A stretch of 40,292 nt of DNA from Acidobacteriota bacterium. GTDB lineage: Bacteria; Acidobacteriota; Terriglobia; UBA7540. The stretch lies in contig JAHEKS010000004.1 in assembly GCA_024638215.1 (NCBI GenBank), forward strand, positions 1 through 40,292, written 5' to 3'. Position numbers and translations under genes: made by a program. The notes under the pieces are model-generated. The model saw nothing but the letters and a program-made list of their open reading frames with translations. It was not told the DNA's origin and did no database searches. Shown here piece by piece: positions 8,557-15,590 of this stretch; position 1 is the stretch's first letter, and each line of letters begins with the position of its first letter.

Positions 8557-9027
8557 TCAACAGGCCGCCTCGACCGCCTGGGGAGCCTCGCGCGTGGTCC
8601 GCACTCGCGCGAAGGGCAGGAACCCCGCCGCGGAAAAACTCGGATGGGTTTTGGCCGCCGTGGCCGGGATTTCCAGCAGGAACTTGCCGTGCCCGGCGAA
8701 GAGGAGCTTCGCGTCGGGAAGCGACTCGAGGATTCGCGCCGCGATGGAGGAATCCTCGGCACCGTCAATGAAGAGGAAAGAAGCGTCGGCGGACGGCTCG
8801 TGGCGGTAGTAATCCACGTGCTGAACGCCCGCCGTCGTGCGCAGGTAGTTGAAGATGTGCTCGGCGTCCGCTTCCGGCGCCTCGACCAGCACCATCATCG
8901 AAAAGCTCGCGGGCTGCGCCGTCAGGGTCAGCGTCGCGATCTTCAGGCCTTTGCGGCGGAAGATGTTCATCAGCCGGCACGCGGCGATGGGATCGTTGTC
9001 GGTTTCAAGTGCAATAAGCCACTTCAT
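8557..9027 (-). CDS. ACT-domain protein, putative acetolactate synthase regulatory subunit
   Basis: 156 residues. The first 75 or so form an ACT domain (LIALETDNDPIAACRLMNIFRRKGLKI, then a beta strand with FSMMVLVEAP and ADAEHIFNYLRTTAGVQHVDYY), similar to the IlvM/IlvN regulatory subunits that bind branched-chain amino acids and control acetolactate synthase. Its place between ilvB and ilvC on the same strand supports that role. The last 80 residues (FLFIDGAEDSSIAARILESLPDAKLLFAGHGKFLLEIP) do not match the usual IlvN C-terminal domain that I can recall and may be a second, divergent ligand-binding fold. The assignment rests on one domain plus context. Confidence 0.7.
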   Translation of the reverse strand: MKWLIALETDNDPIAACRLMNIFRRKGLKIATLTLTAQPASFSMMVLVEAPEADAEHIFNYLRTTAGVQHVDYYRHEPSADASFLFIDGAEDSSIAARILESLPDAKLLFAGHGKFLLEIPATAAKTHPSFSAAGFLPFARVRTTREAPQAVEAAC

Positions 9028-9037
9028 TGGAGTACCG

Positions 9038-9119
9038 TCCTTTGTCCTTCGTCAGTTGTCCGTTGTCCCCCGTCTCGTTGTTTTTCACAACTGACAACGG
9101 ACCAGGGACCACGGACGTC
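9038..9119. repeat. Degenerate 7-bp-period tract with internal inverted symmetry, ilvB-ilvN gap
   Basis: The left half reads in heptamers GTCCTTT/GTCCTTC/GTCAGTT/GTCCGTT. The right half carries the reverse complement type (ACTGACA/ACGGACC/AGGGACC/ACGGACG). GTCCGTTGTC and GACAACGGAC can pair, so the ilv transcript could fold a hairpin between ilvB and the ACT-domain gene. Confidence 0.65.
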
Positions 9120-9123
9120 TTTA

Positions 9124-10905
9124 CTAAACGGCCCACAAATCGTCGAGCGATTCCTCTTCCACCAGCACGCGCGGCGGCTCGACTACCATCTCCGCCAGCG
9201 AAGCTCCGGGCGGCACGATGGGATAGACGTTTTCCGCCGGGTCCACCCAGAAGTCAATCAGGCGCGGCTCGCGGTCGCTCAAGAAATCGCGCACGGCGTC
9301 CACCACGTCGGTGCGGTGGTCGACGCGCGAGCCGCGAATGCCGTAAGACTCGGCCAGCTTGGCGAAGTCCGGCGCGAAGTTCAGGTCAATGTCGCAGAAA
9401 CGCTTTTCAAAGAAGATTTCCTGCCACTGGCGCACCATGCCGAGCGAGCGGTTGTTGATGACCGCGATCTTCACCGGCACGCGGTATTGCACGATGGTGG
9501 CGAGATCGTTCAGCGTCATCTGAAAACCGCCGTCGCCCACGATGGCCACCACCTGGCGGTCGGGGAAAGCCATCTGCGCGCCCATCGCCGCCGGGAAGCC
9601 GTAACCCATCGTGCCCAGGCCGCTCGAGGAGAGCCAAGTGCGCGGGTAGTTGAAGCGGCAGAACTGCGCCGACCACATCTGGTGCTGGCCGACGTCCACG
9701 GCGATAATGCCGCGCTCTTCGAGACAGTTGGAAATCGTCTCCAAAACGTACTGCGGCTTCACCGCGTGCGAATACTTGTCGTAGGTGAGCGGATGCTGGG
9801 CGCGCCATGCCTCGATGCGCTGCAGCCAGTGGTCGCGCTCGGGCGTCGCCAGCGCCACGCCCGATTTGGCGCGGCGCTTCAGCTCGGCGAGGAGCGCCTG
9901 CAAAGTTTCGCGCGCGTCGCCCACCAGAGCCAGGTCCACCGCGACGTTCTTGTTGACCTCGGAGGGATCCACGTCAAAGTGGATTTTCCGGGCGCGCGAC
10001 GCAAAATCCTTGACGCGGCCCGTGACGCGGTCGTCGAAGCGCGCGCCGATGGCGATGAGCAGGTCAGCGCTGCAGATCGCCGTGTTCGCCGCGTAGGAGC
10101 CGTGCATGCCCAGCATGCCGAGCGAAAGCGGATGGCGCGAAGGAAATGCGCCGAGTCCCATCAGAGTGGTTGTTACCGGGATGTGAACCAGCTCCGCCAG
10201 CTCGCGAAGCTCCTGCCAGGCGTCGGAAGCGATCACGCCGCCGCCGACGTAGAGCACCGCCTGATGACTTTCGAGAATCATCTCTGCGGCGTGGCGAACG
10301 TCGTCCTCAGACCATTCACGCGCACGCTCGGGGCGCGCATCCGCGGGACGCTCGGGATAAGAGGGGTCGGCTTTGTCGACCAGAACGCTCTTGGGAAGAT
10401 CCACCAGCACGGGGCCGGGACGGCCGGAAACCGCGGTCTTGAAGGCGCGATGAATGATCTCCGGAATTTCCGCGGCGGTGCGCGCCATGAACGATTGCTT
10501 GGTGCAAGGCATCGTGATGCCGATGGTGTCGGCTTCCTGAAAGGCGTCTTTGCCGACCAGCGACAGCGGCACTTGGCCGGTGAGCGCAACCACGGGAATG
10601 GAATCCATCATCGCGGACGTCAAACCGGTGGTGAGGTTGGTTGCGCCGGGACCGGAAGTGGCCAGGCACACGCCAGGCTTGCCGCTGACGCGCGCGTAGC
10701 CATCGGCCGCGAACGCAGCCGCCTGCTCGTGCCGCACCAGCAAGTGGCGAATGCCCGCGCTGTAGAGCGCGTCGTAGAGCGGCAGAACTGCGCCGCCGGG
10801 CAATCCGAAGACGACCTCGACTTTTTCGCGGTGCAGGCATTCGAGCAAAATTTCCGACCCAGAAAAAAGTCTTCCCATTTGTGTCACCCGTATCCCTGGT
10901 ATCAT
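9124..10905 (-). CDS. ilvB: Acetolactate synthase large (catalytic) subunit
   Basis: Thiamine-diphosphate enzyme that condenses pyruvate with pyruvate or 2-ketobutyrate, the first common step of branched-chain amino acid synthesis. 593 residues with the three ThDP-enzyme domains. The catalytic Glu lies in LVRHEQAAAFAADGYARV, followed by CLATSGPGATNLTTGL. The C-terminal ThDP/Mg motif GDGGFQMTLNDL...VINNRSLGMV is intact. Two starts are possible: ATG at 10905 (MIPGIRVTQMGRLF) or ATG at 10878 (MGRLFSGSEIL), the latter closer to typical lengths. The first gene of the ilv series; a predicted promoter and an 18-bp palindrome lie directly upstream. Confidence 0.97.
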   Translation of the reverse strand: MIPGIRVTQMGRLFSGSEILLECLHREKVEVVFGLPGGAVLPLYDALYSAGIRHLLVRHEQAAAFAADGYARVSGKPGVCLATSGPGATNLTTGLTSAMMDSIPVVALTGQVPLSLVGKDAFQEADTIGITMPCTKQSFMARTAAEIPEIIHRAFKTAVSGRPGPVLVDLPKSVLVDKADPSYPERPADARPERAREWSEDDVRHAAEMILESHQAVLYVGGGVIASDAWQELRELAELVHIPVTTTLMGLGAFPSRHPLSLGMLGMHGSYAANTAICSADLLIAIGARFDDRVTGRVKDFASRARKIHFDVDPSEVNKNVAVDLALVGDARETLQALLAELKRRAKSGVALATPERDHWLQRIEAWRAQHPLTYDKYSHAVKPQYVLETISNCLEERGIIAVDVGQHQMWSAQFCRFNYPRTWLSSSGLGTMGYGFPAAMGAQMAFPDRQVVAIVGDGGFQMTLNDLATIVQYRVPVKIAVINNRSLGMVRQWQEIFFEKRFCDIDLNFAPDFAKLAESYGIRGSRVDHRTDVVDAVRDFLSDREPRLIDFWVDPAENVYPIVPPGASLAEMVVEPPRVLVEEESLDDLWAV

Positions 10906-10938
10906 TGGCCGCGCCCTGCGTACGGCCTGAGTCCCAAT

Positions 10939-10956
10939 CTACCGACCGGTCGGTAG
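10939..10956. promoter_or_regulatory. Perfect 18-bp palindrome, TetR-type operator candidate
   Basis: CTACCGACCGGTCGGTAG is a perfect palindrome. The core ACCGACCGGTCGGT has the form bound by several TetR-family repressors. It lies 33 bases upstream of the ilvB start and covers the predicted transcription start of the promoter at 10959-10987. No TetR-family gene is in the window, so the regulator would act from elsewhere. Confidence 0.7.
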
Positions 10957-10958
10957 GT

Positions 10959-10987
10959 AAGTTAGCATGACCTCCTGTCCCCGTCAA
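10959..10987 (-). promoter_or_regulatory. Predicted sigma-70-type promoter of the ilvB operon
   Basis: On the minus strand TTGACG (10987-10982) and TAACTT (10964-10959) are separated by exactly 17 bases. The predicted start at about 10952 falls inside the 18-bp palindrome, an arrangement typical of repression by a dimeric regulator. Nine-base arms AAGTTAGCA (10959-10967) and TGCTAACTT (10996-11004) form an additional inverted repeat overlapping the -10 box. Confidence 0.5.
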
Positions 10988-11330
10988 CCCCCTTTTGCTA
11001 ACTTTTTTCAGGGTAATGGATTACGGCGGCGACGGCGGCACCTTGTCTACGGGATCGTCCGGCAGGTTCGCGGCAGGCGCAAGCCCGTCCCTCAAGTATG
11101 TCCAGACCGTGGTTCACTGAGCCAGAATGTGCAAGCCAAGCGGCTCTTACTTGGGATCTCGCCTGTCTGTCCAGCCTATTCGGGGGGGAACCGGCACTGC
11201 CCAGGCGACAATCAGTCCGCACTCTCGTCCCGCCGAGGGGCCAGCCTGCCCAAAATCCGACGTAATGTCTGAACGGCTGCACTCGTCGCGCTTACTGCGC
11301 CGCCGCGCTCGCTGGAGCCGCCGCGCGCCT
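10988..11330. other. Gap between homoserine kinase and the ilvB promoter, no gene seen
   Basis: About 340 bases on the 3' side of homoserine kinase. Short open frames exist on both strands (for example 10998-11282 minus), but they resemble no family and have arginine-rich, low-complexity composition typical of noncoding GC-rich DNA. No tRNA, terminator with a T tract, or 7-bp repeat is evident. Confidence 0.5.
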
Positions 11331-12305
11331 TCACACCGGCATCAGAGTGGACTTTATGTCCGCAAGACTCAATGCCCTTGCCAAGGGCGACACAATTTCC
11401 GCCGCCACGGCGTTCCAGTCCTGAGCCCCGGCGTTGGACGGTCGAAACTCGCCCCAAGTGGACTTTATGCCCGCCCTCGCAAAGCATTCCTGCACGGCAG
11501 CGACGGCCTCCTCGGCGCTGCCCTGTGCCAGGATGCCGACGGCCGGCCCCGAGCCGCACACAAACAGGCTCACGGTATTGGCGGTCCGCACTTTCAGAGC
11601 CGCTTCGAGCCCGGACACGTTTTTCTCGCAGGTCGGCGGCAATGAAATCTCGACTGCCTCGCTCGCGCCTTCTTCCGGCCGCGCAAAGTATGCGGCCAAG
11701 GCAGCGGCGCGCTCATGGGCCGCGGCAGCGTTGGCCTGAGCGGCCCGCCGCCCCACGTTTTCCTTCCGAGCCTTTCCCAGCGGCGCATCGGGCGCGACCA
11801 CGCTCAGCACAAAATTCTCCGGCACCACGGTACGCCGAAACGCGCCCTCCGATTCATCTGCGGCCACCACAAACCCGCCGTACCACGCCGCGCGCAGATT
11901 GTCGCCACGCGTCTCATAAATCGCCGCGAGCTCGAACAGAGTTTTCTCATCCAGGCCCAGATCGTACAGCCGGTCGGCGGCCACGAGTCCCGCCAGCACG
12001 GCCGCGGTGCTCGAGCCCAATCCCACCGCCACGGGCACGGAGCTGTAGATTTCGAAGTCGGCGCCGGTAAATTCCAGCTCGCGCAGGTGCAGCGCCGATT
12101 GCATGGCGCGCGCCACCAGGTTGGAGCGGTCGCGCGGCACGCGCTCGCCGTTCTCGCCGAAGTAGCGGACGTTCACCTGCCCGTCCAGGCGCGGCGTCAC
12201 CTTCACGTTCAGCGGCGCATCCAGCGCCATCGCCGCCGTGTCTTTGGCGCCTGCGAAATTTCCCACCGTTGCCGGAACTTTAATTAATACCGAATGTGTG
12301 GGCAT
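11331..12305 (-). CDS. thrB: Homoserine kinase (GHMP kinase family)
   Basis: Phosphorylates homoserine with ATP, making the substrate of the threonine synthase at the left edge. 324 residues with GHMP-kinase motifs: N-terminal VLIKVPATVGNFAGAKD (motif 1), the ATP-binding loop SSVPVAVGLGSSTAAVLAGL (motif 2, about 88-107), the RGDNLRAAWYGGFVV segment matching the HPDN..P...GG block, and a C-terminal VSLFVCGSGPAVGIL (motif 3). The motif-1 variant VGNF (usual ANLG/GNVA) is slightly atypical, so another small-molecule GHMP kinase cannot be fully excluded. The start is ATG at 12305, just outside a long 7-bp-period repeat region. Confidence 0.8.
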   Translation of the reverse strand: MPTHSVLIKVPATVGNFAGAKDTAAMALDAPLNVKVTPRLDGQVNVRYFGENGERVPRDRSNLVARAMQSALHLRELEFTGADFEIYSSVPVAVGLGSSTAAVLAGLVAADRLYDLGLDEKTLFELAAIYETRGDNLRAAWYGGFVVAADESEGAFRRTVVPENFVLSVVAPDAPLGKARKENVGRRAAQANAAAAHERAAALAAYFARPEEGASEAVEISLPPTCEKNVSGLEAALKVRTANTVSLFVCGSGPAVGILAQGSAEEAVAAVQECFARAGIKSTWGEFRPSNAGAQDWNAVAAEIVSPLARALSLADIKSTLMPV

Positions 12306-13118
12306 GTTTGACTCCGTAATCAGTTTTCAGTTATCAGTTGTCAGTTCTCAGCATTCAGTTCTCAGTTTTCAGTTCTCAGTCAACAGTTCCTGGTTGCTGG
12401 TTCCTGGTTGTTGGCTCCTGGTTCCTGGTGCTTGGTTCCTCGTTCTTCGTCCCTTGTCACTTTCACTTCACCCTTCAGACTCTGCCCTTCAGACTTCGCC
12501 CTTCACACTTCAGGCTTTTTTGCCAGCCCCCAGCATTTAGCACCCAGAACCAGTTTCTTCGGTGGCTGCGAAGCCAGCTTCCACGTTACGGCACGCCAGC
12601 GTCCATGTGAAATCCAAAATTTTTATTATGGGGATAAATCGGGGTTCGGGACGCAAGGGCGGGGGTTCGTGATTCGGGACTCGGGGCTCGGCGCTCGGAA
12701 CGTAGGGGACGGGATTCGGGACAGGGGAGAAGCAAGGATGAAGTATGAAGTCTGAAGGATGAATTATGAATTATGAATTACCGGATACTGAGAGCTGAGG
12801 GCCGACAACTGCCGGGAAATCGGGGCTCGGAACCAGGATTCGGGATTCAGATCTCAGTTCTCAGTCCTCAGCCCTCAGTTTTCAGCCTTCAGACTTCAAA
12901 CTTCAGACTTCATACTTCAGACTTTCCCCTTCGTCCGCGTAATCCCTCCCCGACCGGGAGAATGTGATCAACTCAGTGATCAACGTTTGTAGATTGATCG
13001 TCCTCTGAACATTGATCATCTTGACAAGCAATGCGGCCCGATCAACGATCCGATCCGTGCCATCGAACCATCGGACGATCTGACCATCTGGCCATCGGAC
13101 CAGCAAAACGATGACCCG
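12306..13118. repeat. 813-bp gene-free region of degenerate 7- and 8-bp-period repeats
   Basis: No coding signal on either strand. 12321-12515 parses almost without interruption into heptamers (CAGTTTT, CAGTTAT, CAGTTGT, then TGGTTCC, then TCAGACT). 12631-12726 uses a CGGGACT/CGGGGCT type, 12735-12781 a GTATGAA/TTATGAA type, and 12813-12924 GGCTCGG followed by AGTCCTC/AGACTTC. 13061-13100 switches to an 8-base period (CATCGAAC, CATCGGAC, GATCTGAC, CATCTGGC). The right end, 12966-13080, holds eight GATC sites. The organisation resembles the short tandemly repeated repetitive (STRR) heptamers known from cyanobacteria, by pattern only. Confidence 0.8.
12966..13080. promoter_or_regulatory. Cluster of eight GATC sites upstream of the methyltransferase
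   Basis: GATC occurs at 12966, 12978, 12996, 13014, 13040, 13047, 13052 and 13077, eight sites in 115 bases where about 0.5 would be expected by chance. The cluster ends 38 bases before the start of a gene resembling the GATC methyltransferase DpnA. It may be a methylation-sensitive control region, or a by-product of the local repeat composition. Confidence 0.5.
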
Positions 13119-14261
13119 ATGAACCGATTATCTTCGCTCATGGAATCCCGTAACCCGAACCCCGAATCCGGGCCCCTGAATCCTGAATCCCGCCCCCGGC
13201 TGGATCGGGGGCTGAATCCTGTTTTCCACGACCCCAAGCACCACATCAAAATCTTCCAGGGCGACTGCCTGGAAATCCTGGCGGCGATTCCCGCCGACAC
13301 GGTGGACCTGATTTTCGCCGACCCGCCCTATTTCCTCTCGAACGACGGGATTACCTGCCACGCCGGGCGCATGGTGAGCGTCAACAAGGGCACTTGGGAT
13401 AAATCCAAAGGCCCCGACGCCAACCACGAATTCAACAAGACGTGGCTCGCCGCCTGCCAGCGCGTGCTGAAACCGAATGGGAGCATTTGGGTTTCCGGCA
13501 CCGCGCACGTGATTCATTCCGTCGGCTTCGCGATGCAGCAACTGGGCATGAAGCTGCTGAACGACATCACCTGGGTCAAGCCCAACCCGCCACCCAACCT
13601 TTCCTGCCGGTACTTTACCCACGCCACCGAAACGCTGATTTGGGCGGCGAAGAACAAGAAGAGCCGGCACACGTTCAATTACAAATTGATGCGGGAACTG
13701 GCGGGCGGCAAGCAGATGAAAAGCGTGTGGCAGATTCCTGCCCCCGACCGCGACGAGAAACGCTTCGGCAAGCACCCCACGCAAAAACCCGTGGCGCTGC
13801 TCGAAAGAATTCTGCTCGCGGCGTCGAACGAAGGCGACTTGGTTCTCGACCCCTTTGCGGGCAGCGGAACGACGGCGATTGCGGCGCTGCGGCTGCGGCG
13901 CTCGGCTCTCGCAATCGAACTCGACATGGCGTTCGTCCAGCTCGCCGCGCGGCGCACCGTGGCCGTGACTGTCGCGGTCAGGATGAGGGCCGACTGCTAC
14001 GCATCTAGCCTTGATCTGCGAGCCGTTTTCATGGATCGATCAGTGGACGAGGCCGCCCCGGTGGAAATGCTGCCGACAACTCAACTGGTGCATCGCGAGC
14101 GAAAGTATTTCTTTGTCGGCGCGGTTCATCGCGAGATTGTCTATTCCGTTGTGGCCGATTCACTGCAGGAAGCCTGGAGAAGTTTCCGCGCCAGCTGCTT
14201 CCAACATCTTGATATCTTCTCCGTTATCAAGACCGAAACTGAGATTTACCTCGCGCAATGA
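13119..14261 (+). CDS. DNA methyltransferase resembling DpnA (predicted GATC adenine-N6)
   Basis: 380 residues. Beta-class order: the catalytic motif IFADPPYFLSNDG (DPPY at 68-71) precedes the SAM-binding DPFAGSGTT (244-252). The blocks VSVNKGTWDKS, NDITWVKPNPPPNLSCRYFTH and FGKHPTQKP closely follow DpnA, the Streptococcus pneumoniae enzyme that methylates adenine in GATC, also on single strands, so the same target is inferred. Two oddities: residues 10-30 (RNPNPESGPLNPESRP) are translated from a 7-bp-period DNA repeat, so the real start is uncertain; and about 100 residues after the methyltransferase core (281-380) match nothing I recognise. It lies 19 bases before a DpnI-like nuclease gene. 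Confidence 0.85.
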   Translation: MNRLSSLMESRNPNPESGPLNPESRPRLDRGLNPVFHDPKHHIKIFQGDCLEILAAIPADTVDLIFADPPYFLSNDGITCHAGRMVSVNKGTWDKSKGPDANHEFNKTWLAACQRVLKPNGSIWVSGTAHVIHSVGFAMQQLGMKLLNDITWVKPNPPPNLSCRYFTHATETLIWAAKNKKSRHTFNYKLMRELAGGKQMKSVWQIPAPDRDEKRFGKHPTQKPVALLERILLAASNEGDLVLDPFAGSGTTAIAALRLRRSALAIELDMAFVQLAARRTVAVTVAVRMRADCYASSLDLRAVFMDRSVDEAAPVEMLPTTQLVHRERKYFFVGAVHREIVYSVVADSLQEAWRSFRASCFQHLDIFSVIKTETEIYLAQ

Positions 14262-14280
14262 GTTATGATCTAATCTCAAC

Positions 14281-15048
14281 ATGCGAGTCCAGATGCCGGG
14301 TGAATTGGCCCGACCCTATCGCAGCTTGTCACAAAAGGCTCGCGTCGTGAGCGAAGCGTGGGGTGCGGAAAACCTCTACTGCGCGAATTGCTCCTCCGAT
14401 AGCCTGGCTCAACTTGCAGCGAACACGAGAGCCGTAGATTTCAGGTGCCCCGAATGTGACTCCCTTTTCCAACTCAAGTGCCAGAGCAAACCCTTGGGCC
14501 GTCAGATTGCCGATGCGGGCTTCGACGCAATGCGCGAGGCCATCTCGCAGGTAGGCCCTACGAACCTGTTCGCGTTGCATTACAGCCCCCAGGATTGGCT
14601 CGTGCGTGACCTGATTATCGTGCCTCATTTCGCGTTTTCGATGTCCTGCATCCGGAAACGAAATCCGCTGCGCCCACAGGCGCGCCGGCACGGACACGTG
14701 CTGTGCACCATCTTGCTTTCGAGTTTCCCCTCCGACGCGAAGATTCCAATCGTCACAGATGGAACACCAACGAACCCAAAATTGGTGCGGGAGCAATACG
14801 CCCGCTTGCGGCCGCTCGCCAACGTCAAGCACGACGCGCGCGGGTGGACGCTGGACGTGCTAAATGCCGTTCGTCGGCTGGGGAAAGAGGAATTTACGCT
14901 GGCGGAGATATACGGCTTTGCGGGTGAGCTGGCCCGCCTGCATCCCCAAAACGAGCACATCGAGCCGAAAATCCGGCAGCAACTTCAGAACTTGCGTGAC
15001 CTTGGTTTTGTCCGATTCCTCGGCCGCGGGAATTACCGCATTTGGTAG
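14281..15048 (+). CDS. DpnI-like nuclease with Glu64 replaced by Gln
   Basis: 255 residues matching DpnI, the nuclease that cuts GATC only when the adenine is methylated, along its whole length: SLSQKAR at 15, zinc-binding Cys34, Cys37, Cys56 and Cys59, the PD-(D/E)XK-type core, and a C-terminal winged helix (EFTLAEIYGF...EPKIRQQLQNLRDLGFV.F.GRGNYR) that in DpnI also reads methylated DNA. The active-site spacing is conserved exactly: Asp53 and Lys66 are present, but DpnI Glu64 is Gln here (codon CAA, 14470-14472). A methyl-dependent cutter beside a predicted GATC methylase would be self-toxic if fully active. The stop TAG lies inside the GTAG head of a REP-like element. An ATG at 14293 is an alternative start. 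Confidence 0.88.
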   Translation: MRVQMPGELARPYRSLSQKARVVSEAWGAENLYCANCSSDSLAQLAANTRAVDFRCPECDSLFQLKCQSKPLGRQIADAGFDAMREAISQVGPTNLFALHYSPQDWLVRDLIIVPHFAFSMSCIRKRNPLRPQARRHGHVLCTILLSSFPSDAKIPIVTDGTPTNPKLVREQYARLRPLANVKHDARGWTLDVLNAVRRLGKEEFTLAEIYGFAGELARLHPQNEHIEPKIRQQLQNLRDLGFVRFLGRGNYRIW

Positions 15049-15113
15049 GGGAGGGCTCCGCCCTCTCGTTCCGTTCCGAACCCAGAAAGCGGGAGCCCAG
15101 AGGGCTCCCCTAC
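15045..15113. repeat. Inverted pair of GTAG-headed REP-like hairpins
   Basis: The left unit starts GTAG at 15045 and has the stem GAGGGC-TCC-GCCCTC (15051-15065). The right unit is inverted, with stem GAGCCC-AGA-GGGCTC (15092-15106) and CTAC ending at 15113. The doublet separates the DpnI-like gene from a duplicated copy of its 3' end. The TAG of the left head is the stop codon of the DpnI-like gene. Confidence 0.7.
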
Positions 15114-15233
15114 CAACTGCATCGCCTCCGTCCCCACAACAAGCACATCGAGCCGAAAATCCGGCAGCAAGTCCAGAACTTGCGTGGCCTTGGGCTGGTG
15201 GAATTCCGCGGCCGCGGGCGGTATCGGGCGTAG
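15114..15233 (+). pseudogene. Duplicated C-terminal fragment of the DpnI-like gene
   Basis: 39 codons translate as QLHRLRPHNKHIEPKIRQQV... ending GRGRYRA and aligning without gaps to the last 39 or so residues of the preceding DpnI-like protein (LARLHPQNEHIEPKIRQQL... GRGNYRIW). At DNA level the central part is nearly identical. It corresponds to the second half of the winged helix and has no start codon of its own near the homology boundary. It is probably a relic of tandem duplication around the REP doublet. Its TAG is again preceded by G. Confidence 0.75.
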
Positions 15234-15310
15234 GGACTCGGGGCTCGCGACTCGGGGCTCGGGATTCGGGTTTAGGGGTTCGGGAGTGGGGACTCGGGGA
15301 ACGGGGGTGA
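15230..15310. repeat. 7-bp-period tract after the DpnI fragment
   Basis: Heptamers of the type GACTCGG/GGCTCGG/GATTCGG/GGTTCGG run head to tail from 15235. They are the same class as 12631-12726 and the reverse complement of the repeat inside the methyltransferase N-terminus. Confidence 0.7.
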
Positions 15311-15367
15311 AGCGCGTTAGCCACAGAGGGCACAGGTCACTCAGAGACAGGCCACCACGGCCCCGCT

Positions 15368-15514
15368 TCAGGGCTCCAACTGGCGTAACCGCATCTGGGA
15401 TTCCGCTTGCTTCAAGGTCGCCAACTCTTTCTCCTTCCAGCGGTTGGTGATGCCCCGCTTGTGGGGTTTGCAAAGGCCGCAGGCGCGGCGTTTCCGTTTC
15501 AGGCGTTTTCGCAT
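15368..15514 (-). CDS. Small basic protein, 48 residues, conserved hypothetical
   Basis: Reads MRKRLKRKRRACGLCKPHKR followed by GITNRWKEKELATLKQAESQMRLRQLEP. The extreme basic N-terminus, the single CxxC and the CKPHK...NRWK block resemble a family of very small bacterial proteins of unknown function that I recall as ending in a short coiled segment. The composition suggests nucleic-acid binding, possibly with one zinc or iron shared between subunits; this is inference. No strong ribosome-binding site precedes the ATG at 15514. Confidence 0.6.
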   Translation of the reverse strand: MRKRLKRKRRACGLCKPHKRGITNRWKEKELATLKQAESQMRLRQLEP

Positions 15515-15564
15515 GAGGCGAGTATAGCAGGCCGTGGGAAGTGCCGGTGAGGCGTCTCAAAAAC

Positions 15565-15590
15565 GAGACGTTCCGCCGGAACGTCTCTAC
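15565..15590 (-). repeat. GTAG-headed REP-like palindrome at the hicB stop
   Basis: A perfect 10-bp inverted repeat GAGACGTTCC-GCC-GGAACGTCTC; on the minus strand it begins GTAGAGACG. The TAG of the head is the stop codon of the HicB gene (15589-15587). A second, decayed copy lies at 16095-16120. Confidence 0.75.

Noticed and set aside
8536-10956. 806-residue plus-strand open frame
   Set aside because: It is antisense to ilvB and the ACT-domain gene. His/Arg/Ala-rich low-complexity composition and no recognisable domain.
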